Source: Alloalcanivorax marinus
Lineage (GTDB): Bacteria; Pseudomonadota; Gammaproteobacteria; Pseudomonadales; Alcanivoracaceae
DNA length: 39,003 nucleotides
Direction: 5' to 3'
NCBI RefSeq assembly: GCF_016906305.1
Contig: NZ_JADDOL010000024.1
Span: forward strand, 1-39,003
Of the stretch, positions 34,349 through 39,003 are shown one piece after another. The notes beneath the pieces were generated by a model. The model was not told where the DNA came from, did not search any database, and saw only the letters and a program-made list of their open reading frames with translations. The first letter of the stretch is position 1. Each line of letters begins with the position of its first letter. The position numbers and the translations under genes were made by a program.

Positions 34349-34725
34349 GGCATCAACTCCAGCTGCACATCCTTGACGCCGGCGGCGCGCACCGCGTCCA
34401 GGGTGGCCAGGGCGGCCTGCAACGGAGCGTCCGGCTCGCCGGTGATCAATACCGTGCGGCCGCTGTCCAGGTGGTCGGCCAGCTCATCGACGGCGTAGCG
34501 GTGTTCGCCGATCGCCACCCGGCCGTCCGCTTCCACGGTCAGGGTCAGCCAGTCCCGATCCTGCCGGTCGGCGCTTTCCTCGGCGGGCAGCACGTTCACC
34601 GGCAGGTCCTTCCAGTCGCCGAAACGGCTGGCGAGCATGAAGAACACCAGCAGGATGAACACCACATCGATCAGGGGCGTCAGGCTGATGCTCGGTGAAC
34701 GGTGACGTTCCGGTTCCAGATGCAT
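34345..34725 (-). CDS. exbD: ExbD biopolymer transport protein (canonical)
   Basis: A 126-residue ExbD protein with the usual plan: short cytoplasmic N-terminus, helix LTPLIDVVFILLVFFMLASR with the proton-carrying Asp20, and a periplasmic domain ending AAGVKDVQLELMP. It is the catalytic-type member of the tandem pair; the downstream paralogue has Asn at the same place. It follows exbB by four bases. Confidence 0.92.
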   Translation of the reverse strand: MHLEPERHRSPSISLTPLIDVVFILLVFFMLASRFGDWKDLPVNVLPAEESADRQDRDWLTLTVEADGRVAIGEHRYAVDELADHLDSGRTVLITGEPDAPLQAALATLDAVRAAGVKDVQLELMP

Positions 34726-34729
34726 GGTG

Positions 34730-35419
34730 TCAGCCGGCCACCGCCTGGCGGCGAGGCGCTTCGTCGGCGGCCTGGGGGCGGGCCGCCGGCGCGCTGTCCG
34801 CGGCGCCGCGGATCTGCACCTTCAGGCGGGCCAGACGGTCCTGCAGCTTTTCCCGGCAAAGCTCGATGGTGCGGTCCGCCCAATGGAAGGCGGCGAGGGC
34901 GGGAATCGCCACGGTGAGACCGGCGGCGGTGGTGATCAGGGCTTCCCAGATGCCACCGGACAGAATCGACGGGTCCACCTGGGAGCCGGCGGATTCCAGC
35001 GCCTGGAAGGCGCCGATCATGCCGAATACGGTACCCAGCAGGCCCACCAGCGGCGCCAGGGCGCTAATCACTTCCAGGGCCCGCAGGCCGCCGCGCATTT
35101 CTTCCAGGGCCTCGCGCCCCCGGCGCAGGCTGTCTTCTTCCCAACTGGCCGGAGTCATGCCCCGGTTTTGCCAGGCGGTCAGGATCACCCGGTCGATGGG
35201 GGCATTGCCCGGGGTGTCTTCTTCCGGGGCGCGGCCGCGTTCCAGGCTGTCCAGCAGGGCGTCCGCCTTCTTGCTGGAGACCGGGCGCAGGCGCGCGAAT
35301 TGCAGAATCTTGGCGATCAGGGTGGCGAGGCCCACCACTGACATTAGAGCGAGTACCCACATGGCCGCGCCGCCGGCGACGAACCAATCGGGAAGTTGAA
35401 ATTGCAGGAAAGAGGTCAT
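34730..35419 (-). CDS. exbB: ExbB/MotA/TolQ-type proton channel subunit
   Basis: A 229-residue three-helix inner-membrane protein. Helix 1 is near residues 14-36 ([23 protein letters not shown]). The two channel helices are near 115-140 ([24 protein letters not shown], with the LAPLLGLLGTV family signature) and 160-185 ([21 protein letters not shown]). It forms the pentameric ring around an ExbD dimer. It is the first gene of the tonB operon, about 95 bases downstream of a Fur-like box. Confidence 0.92.
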   Translation of the reverse strand: MTSFLQFQLPDWFVAGGAAMWVLALMSVVGLATLIAKILQFARLRPVSSKKADALLDSLERGRAPEEDTPGNAPIDRVILTAWQNRGMTPASWEEDSLRRGREALEEMRGGLRALEVISALAPLVGLLGTVFGMIGAFQALESAGSQVDPSILSGGIWEALITTAAGLTVAIPALAAFHWADRTIELCREKLQDRLARLKVQIRGAADSAPAARPQAADEAPRRQAVAG

Positions 35420-35514
35420 GTCCGGACTCCTGTTGACGGGCGGCCGTCGCCATCGGGGATGGTCGTAACAGGACGGTGCCGCCAGAGTGCCGGGAGTCTA
35501 GCACTTGCAACACT

Positions 35515-35529
35515 GAATGCAAGTCATTC
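35515..35529. promoter_or_regulatory. Fur-like box upstream of exbB
   Basis: GAATG-CAAGT-CATTC matches the AATG-N5-CATT core of the Fur consensus. It lies 96 bases upstream of exbB. A second overlapping inverted repeat, ACTTGCA (35503-35509) with TGCAAGT (35518-35524), is also visible. Iron control of the tonB operon is expected from known biology. Confidence 0.6.
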
Positions 35530-35571
35530 CTATTTGCACCCAAGCAGGGCAGGAAGGGGAGGAAAAGCAGG

Positions 35572-35600
35572 CCCGAAAGCGGCCGGTGACCGCTTTCGGG
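35572..35600 (-). terminator. Terminator of the NlpE-like gene
   Basis: An 11-bp perfect stem, CCCGAAAGCGG / CCGCTTTCGGG (35572-35582 with 35590-35600), lies 21 bases past the stop codon on the minus strand. A CTTTTCC stretch follows a few bases on, so a rho-independent terminator is likely. Confidence 0.7.
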
Positions 35601-35621
35601 GCAGGACGGGTCCGGGAGGCG

Positions 35622-36047
35622 TTACTGCTGCATCAGGGTGTAGTTGAACTCGGAATCGATGCGCTGGCCCTCGGCGTTCAGCAGCTCCACCGCGTTGGTG
35701 GCGTTCTGCAGAAACCGCATCTGCTCGTCCGGCTGATCCGGGTTCAACACGAACACCGGGTAGTCGCGACCGTCCATGTCGGTGTGCTGCACCGCCCAGT
35801 TGCCTTTGTCGCTGTCGCGGTCCTTCTCGCGGCCCTTGCCCAGATAGGTCTGGTCGAGCTCATAGCGGGAAGCCTTGCCGTCCTGATCGCGGTACAGAGT
35901 GAGCGTGGTCTTGATACCGGCGCAGTCGGCACAGGGCAGCACGCCCTGATAAACGGTGCTGCTGGCTTTCGGATCCATGGGCTGGCTCTGGCAGGCGGCC
36001 AGGGCCAGGGTACCGGCAAGACCAAGGGTATAGAGTGCTTTCTTCAT
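35622..36047 (-). CDS. NlpE-like lipoprotein
   Basis: A 141-residue lipoprotein. The lipobox LALAAC places the lipidated Cys at 19. The mature protein begins with the NlpE N-terminal pattern: 'SSTVYQGVLPCADCAGIKTTLTLYRD' with the CxxC pair Cys39/Cys42. E. coli NlpE is larger (two domains) and signals surface adhesion and lipoprotein stress to Cpx; this short form corresponds to the N-terminal domain only. The start at 36047 is taken because the signal peptide MKKALYTLGLAG begins there, behind GGGAGA. It stands alone with its own terminator. Confidence 0.82.
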   Translation of the reverse strand: MKKALYTLGLAGTLALAACQSQPMDPKASSTVYQGVLPCADCAGIKTTLTLYRDQDGKASRYELDQTYLGKGREKDRDSDKGNWAVQHTDMDGRDYPVFVLNPDQPDEQMRFLQNATNAVELLNAEGQRIDSEFNYTLMQQ

Positions 36048-36163
36048 GGAGTGTCTCCCTGACAACGAATCAGTGTGTCCGATGTTGGACAGTCATCAGT
36101 ATAGACAACACCCCGTGACGTGGTTCACGGCTTTAACAGAGTTTAACCGGCGTCAAGCGGCCG

Positions 36164-36256
36164 TCACGAGCCCCGGCGGCGGGCCAGATAACGTTGCACG
36201 CCCTCGGAAATCAGGAACCCCAGGGCCAGAGCGATCAAGAAGTAGAGTAGGATCAT
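36164..36256 (-). CDS. Possible 30-residue single-helix membrane protein
   Basis: A short reading frame encodes 30 residues: a hydrophobic helix (ILLYFLIALALGFLIS, residues 2-17) followed by a basic tail (VQRYLARRRGS), the usual plan of a bacterial one-helix miniprotein with the positive end in the cytoplasm. GGGGA lies five bases ahead of the ATG. A 7-bp inverted repeat AAACAGT-GAGTT-ACTGTTT (36340-36358) is upstream. The gene lies between nlpE and the GST gene. I do not recognise a family, and the frame could be chance, but topology and ribosome site support it. Confidence 0.5.
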   Translation of the reverse strand: MILLYFLIALALGFLISEGVQRYLARRRGS

Positions 36257-36339
36257 AGTTCCCCGCATCGGTCGAAAAGCCGACTTCATCCCATCCGAAT
36301 AGTGGACTCACAGCAGATTAGGCCGGTAAATCGCCTTAA

Positions 36340-36358
36340 AACAGTGAGTTACTGTTTG
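36340..36358. promoter_or_regulatory. Inverted repeat in the 36257-36512 gap
   Basis: AAACAGT-GAGTT-ACTGTTT is a perfect 7-bp inverted repeat in an AT-richer stretch about 85 bases upstream of the possible miniprotein. It could be an operator or a weak terminator. The rest of this 256-base gap shows no gene; it ends in a GC hairpin at the GST stop. Confidence 0.3.
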
Positions 36359-36489
36359 TGCTTTGTAATTATTCAGAACCGGGGCGCCCGACCTGGAATC
36401 GAGCATAAACGGGGGCGGGGGTGGCGTCAGAAATGGCTGGTCAGTTTTTGATCTGTGTCACAAATTGCATTGGCCGGTGACGTTCCGCG

Positions 36490-36514
36490 GACGCCCCCGG
36501 CCGGGGCGGGCGTC
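36490..36514 (-). terminator. GC hairpin at the GST stop codon
   Basis: GACGCCC (36490-36496) pairs with GGGCGTC (36508-36514) around a CCGGCCGG core. The arm overlaps the GST stop codon. No T run follows, so a terminator role is only a suggestion. Confidence 0.35.
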
Positions 36515-37184
36515 AGCCGCCCAGCAATTGCAGCGGGCCGCCCCGCTCGATGGCGCGCTGGTAGGCGGGCAGCGCCTCCACCCGTTGAATGAAATCGCGG
36601 ATGCGCGGCAGGTTGTCCAGATTGGCGCGGCTGGCGGCGGCCTGCAGCGGGAAGCTCATCTGCACGTCCGCGGCGCTCATTTGGTCGCCGGCGAACCAGG
36701 TGTGGCGGGACAGGTGGTCCTCCACCAGCTCCAGCTGGTCCTGGATGCGCGGCTGCAGGAACTGGCTGTTCATCTTGCCGCTGATCTTGCGGGCGATGGG
36801 CTTGGCGAAGAACGGCATGGGCGCGTGGGCCACCCGGCCGAACACCAGCTTCATCACCATCAGCGGCATCAGCGACCCTTCGGCGAAATGCATCCAATAG
36901 ACGTAATCCAGCCATTGCGGCGTATCGGTGGCCGGTTTCAGGCGGCCGTCGCCGTAGCGCTCCACCAGGTATTCGATGATGGCGCCGGACTCGGCCATCA
37001 CCACGGCGCCGTCGCTGATCACCGGTGCCTTGCCGAGCCGGTGCACCCGCCGCAGGCTCTCCGGCGCCAGGCTGGTGTTCGGGTCCCGCTTGTAATGTTC
37101 GATCTCGTAGGGCAGCTCCAATTCCTCGAGCAGCCAGAGGATGCGCTGCGAGCGCGAGTGTTCCAGATGGTGAACGATGATCAT
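36513..37184 (-). CDS. Glutathione S-transferase family protein
   Basis: A 223-residue cytoplasmic protein with a thioredoxin-like N-terminal domain (1-80: MIIVHHLEHSRSQRILWLLE, then 'GKAPVISDGAVVMAESGAIIEYLVERYG' containing the cis-Pro and the Glu-Ser pair that holds glutathione) and an all-helical C-terminal domain (90-223, with 'WFAGDQMSAADVQMSFPL'). ATG at 37184 follows GGGAG; a longer reading to 37388 has no homologous look. Members detoxify electrophiles or reduce peroxides; the exact substrate is unknown. It is divergent from the FecI-type gene. Confidence 0.9.
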   Translation of the reverse strand: MIIVHHLEHSRSQRILWLLEELELPYEIEHYKRDPNTSLAPESLRRVHRLGKAPVISDGAVVMAESGAIIEYLVERYGDGRLKPATDTPQWLDYVYWMHFAEGSLMPLMVMKLVFGRVAHAPMPFFAKPIARKISGKMNSQFLQPRIQDQLELVEDHLSRHTWFAGDQMSAADVQMSFPLQAAASRANLDNLPRIRDFIQRVEALPAYQRAIERGGPLQLLGG

Positions 37185-37296
37185 GGTGGCTCCCGGCCGC
37201 GATGAATGAGAAAACCCCGCGAGCATAGCACCCCAACGGGTATCGGCCACATCACCGAAAGCGACCGGCGATTGACCGGGGCCGCCGGGGAATAGA

Positions 37297-37317
37297 GAAT
37301 GAGAACAATTCACATTC
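37297..37317. promoter_or_regulatory. Fur-like box upstream of the FecI-type gene
   Basis: GAATG (37297-37301) and CATTC (37313-37317) flank AGAACAATTCA, giving the extended two-dimer form of a Fur site (AATGAGAACAATT plus AACAATTCACATT). It is 37 bases ahead of the sigma-factor start, so iron repression is likely. Confidence 0.65.
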
Positions 37318-37353
37318 AGGGCGTTTGCCCCGCTTGCCGTTGGAATCCCGTTC

Positions 37354-37917
37354 ATGGACACCTCCGAGTCCATCGCTGATCTGTACACCGACCACCACGG
37401 CTGGCTGCAGCGTTTGCTGCGGCGCCGCCTGGGCTGCTCGGAGACCGCCGCCGATCTGGCCCAGGACGCCTTTCTGCGACTGCTGGCGCGGCCGCGCCGG
37501 TTCGACAGCCCCGCCGGTGCCCGCGCCTACCTGAGCCGCATGGCCCGGGGGATGTGCGTGGACCTGTGGCGGCGCCGGGAGATCGAGCAGGCGTGGCTGG
37601 CGGCCCTGGCGGAACAGCCGGAGCCGCTGGCGCCCTCCGCCGAGGACCGGGTACTGGTGCTGGAGACCCTGTGCCAGGTGGACGCCATGCTGCGGCGGCT
37701 GCCGGAGAAGGTGGCGCGCGCCTTTCTGATGGCCCAGCTGCACGGCCGGAGCTACAAGGCCATCGGCGCGGCGCTGCGGGTGTCCGAGCGCACGGTGAAG
37801 AAATACATGGCCCGGGCCATGCTGGAATGCGCCCTGCTGGAAGTCCGTCTGCAGCGGGAAGAGGACGGCCACGCCGCACCGCTTCCGGCGCCGGTGGATT
37901 CCGGAGCCGGCCGGTGA
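37354..37917 (+). CDS. FecI-family ECF sigma factor
   Basis: A 187-residue extracytoplasmic-function sigma factor. Region 2 covers about residues 5-75: LYTDHHGWLQRLLRRRLGCS, then 'AADLAQDAFLRLLARP' and 'AYLSRMARGMCVDLWRR'. Region 4 covers about 110-160: 'MLRRLPEKVARAFLMAQLHG' and the helix-turn-helix 'YKAIGAALRVSERTVKKYMARAM'. It directs RNA polymerase to genes for siderophore uptake when the matching receptor signals through FecR. It lies behind a Fur-like box, and its stop overlaps the GTG start of the FecR gene. Confidence 0.92.
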   Translation: MDTSESIADLYTDHHGWLQRLLRRRLGCSETAADLAQDAFLRLLARPRRFDSPAGARAYLSRMARGMCVDLWRRREIEQAWLAALAEQPEPLAPSAEDRVLVLETLCQVDAMLRRLPEKVARAFLMAQLHGRSYKAIGAALRVSERTVKKYMARAMLECALLEVRLQREEDGHAAPLPAPVDSGAGR

Positions 37918-38900
37918 GCGGCGGCGAGGGCGCGGGCCCGGACCATCGAAGCCTGGAGCAGGCGGCGCAATGGTTCGCCCTGCTCGGCGACGACGCCGTC
38001 TCCGAGGCCCAGCGGCGGGCCTGGCGCCACTGGCTGAGCGCCAGCCCCGATCACCGCCGGGCCTGGGAGTACGTGGAGGCGGTGGGACGCCGCTTCGCGC
38101 GGCTGCGCGACGATGACGCGGCGCTCAGCGACGGCACCCTGCAACGGGTGCGCCAGCAGCGGCTGTTGCGCCGGCGGGCGCTCAAGGGGCTGGCGGCGTT
38201 GGCGGGCACCGGCCTGCTGGCCGGCGCCGGCTGGCGCTACACGCCACTGCCGTCCCTGGCCCGGGCCTGGCGGGCCGACTACCGCACCCCGGTGGGCCAG
38301 CGCCGCGCCCTGACCCTGGAGGACGGCACCCGCCTCTGGCTGAACACCGACAGCGCCGTGAACCTGGATTACGACCGCCACCACCGCCGGCTCACCCTGG
38401 TACGCGGGCAGGTGCTGGTGGACACCGGCCGGGACCCCCGGCCCCTGGATCTGATCACCGGCGATGGCGAATTGCGCCCCCTGGGGACCCGCTTCGACGT
38501 GCGCCAGGAGGACCGGGGCTCGCGGTTGGCGGTGTACCAGGGCGCGGTGCGGGTGCGCACCGCCCACGGCGGTGAGGAGCGGCGGATTCCCGCCGGCCGC
38601 CGGGTGCGCTTCGACCGCGAGCGGATCGGCCCGGTGGGCCCCGCCGACCCGTCCGCCGAGGCCTGGACCCACGGACTGCTGGTGGCCGAGGAGCGCCCTC
38701 TGGGCGAGCTGGTGGAGGAGCTGGCCCGCTACCGCCACGGCCACCTGGGGGTGGCGCCGGACGTGGCCCACCTGCCGGTGATGGGCACCTATCCCCTGGA
38801 CGACACCGACCGGGCCCTGGCCATGCTGGAACGGGCCCTGCCAATCCGGGTCCGCCGGGTGCTGCCCTGGTGGGTCACCCTGGAACCCGCGGCGCCCTGA
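37914..38900 (+). CDS. FecR-family anti-sigma/signal transducer
   Basis: A 328-residue inner-membrane regulator. The cytoplasmic N-terminus has the FecR_N (DUF4880) pattern 'LEQAAQWFALLGDDAVSEAQ' and 'WRHWLSASPDHRRAWEYVE'. A single helix near 86-105 (LKGLAALAGTGLLAGAGW) precedes the periplasmic FecR domain: 'RTPVGQRRALTLEDGTRLWL', 'LVRGQVLVDTG', 'GTRFDVRQEDRGSRLAVYQG'. The C-terminus has the STN-like fold 'PLGELVEELARYRHGHLGVA'. GTG at 37914 is the start because it overlaps the sigma-factor stop and leaves a complete N-terminus. It senses the occupied receptor and controls FecI. Confidence 0.9.
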   Translation: MSGGEGAGPDHRSLEQAAQWFALLGDDAVSEAQRRAWRHWLSASPDHRRAWEYVEAVGRRFARLRDDDAALSDGTLQRVRQQRLLRRRALKGLAALAGTGLLAGAGWRYTPLPSLARAWRADYRTPVGQRRALTLEDGTRLWLNTDSAVNLDYDRHHRRLTLVRGQVLVDTGRDPRPLDLITGDGELRPLGTRFDVRQEDRGSRLAVYQGAVRVRTAHGGEERRIPAGRRVRFDRERIGPVGPADPSAEAWTHGLLVAEERPLGELVEELARYRHGHLGVAPDVAHLPVMGTYPLDDTDRALAMLERALPIRVRRVLPWWVTLEPAAP

Positions 38901-38945
38901 CCCCTCCCCACCACCACGACGGTGTGTATCCTCGAGCGCGTCCGG

Positions 38946-38978
38946 GCGACGCCCTTCCGGGACCCTTGAGAACAGGAC
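38946..38978. repeat. Right copy of the 33-bp inverted repeat
   Basis: This is the exact reverse complement of positions 1-33. It lies between fecR and the next start codon (38996). Its inner end holds a small hairpin GGGCG-A-CGCCC (38944-38954). The right copy ends 18 bases before the downstream ATG. Confidence 0.75.
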
Positions 38979-38995
38979 GTTCGAAAGGGAGCCTA

Positions 38996-39003
38996 CATGG
39001 ACG
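38996..39003 (+). CDS. First codons of the next gene (partial)
   Basis: ATG GAC G follows the ribosome site AAAGGGAG at good spacing, 95 bases after fecR. Only two full codons are in the window. By gene order a TonB-dependent receptor with a signalling domain (FecA type) is expected, but nothing in the window shows it. Confidence 0.5.

Noticed and set aside
1-39003. Prophage, integrative element or defence island
   Set aside because: No integrase, transposase, phage structural, toxin-antitoxin or CRISPR genes were seen. All operons fit core or accessory metabolism, and the terminal inverted repeat alone is not enough.

Overview
The window is GC-rich bacterial DNA, densely packed with genes in several operons. 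It looks like a gammaproteobacterium. The evidence is an Mpl murein-recycling ligase, an amidase almost colinear with Pseudomonas aeruginosa AmiE, an NlpE-type lipoprotein, a FecI/FecR pair, TonB/ExbB/ExbD, lipobox signals and porins. The mix of PPi-type phosphofructokinase, short-chain amide use and iron uptake would suit a Pseudomonas or Alcanivorax-like environmental or marine heterotroph. The genus cannot be fixed from the sequence alone.

Layout. (1) 1-11341: a divergent outer-membrane porin, a LysR regulator, and a seven-gene operon. The operon encodes a dipeptide/nickel-type ABC importer (binding protein, two permeases, fused double ATPase), a lipoprotein alpha/beta hydrolase with an altered nucleophile elbow, a cytoplasmic alpha/beta hydrolase and a fumarase/aspartase-superfamily lyase. 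A near-identical 17-bp LysR-type site lies in front of lysR and in front of the importer, so this looks like one uptake-and-cleavage unit for an unknown substrate. (2) 11386-15016: a Fur-controlled siderophore-type TonB receptor, a PepSY membrane protein and a small membrane protein. (3) 15012-17679: a TauE/SafE permease, which seems to start at CTG directly behind the phosphofructokinase stop, the PPi-type phosphofructokinase, and an unrelated small membrane protein. (4) 17711-31056: an amide/urea module. A sensor kinase whose N-terminus is an NCS1-type transporter, plus its LuxR-type response regulator, are divergent from urtABCDE-like transport genes, aliphatic amidase amiE, a ClpB-D2-like AAA+ protein (AmiB type), formamidase fmdA and fmdB. 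(5) 31157-33045: a MaoC-fold hydratase and mpl. (6) 33087-35419: exbB-exbD-exbD-tonB, with a Fur-like box upstream. (7) 35622-37184: an NlpE-like lipoprotein, a possible 30-residue membrane protein and a glutathione S-transferase. (8) 37354-38900: FecI sigma factor and FecR anti-sigma factor behind a Fur-like box, followed by the first codons of another gene.

How the parts fit. Amides or urea would be imported by the Urt-type transporter and hydrolysed by AmiE and FmdA to ammonia plus carboxylic acids. The transporter-fused kinase and its regulator are the obvious controllers; a TGACGTA motif occurs upstream of both the transport operon and fmdA. The iron genes form three separate Fur-type units, with TonB-ExbBD energising the receptors.

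The most interesting points are the NCS1-kinase fusion with a cysteine cluster, the LysR-controlled lyase operon, the ExbD paralogue whose essential Asp is Asn, the hydrolase without its canonical Ser, and a 33-bp perfect inverted repeat at the two ends of the window. No tRNA, rRNA, CRISPR, transposase or integrase was recognised.
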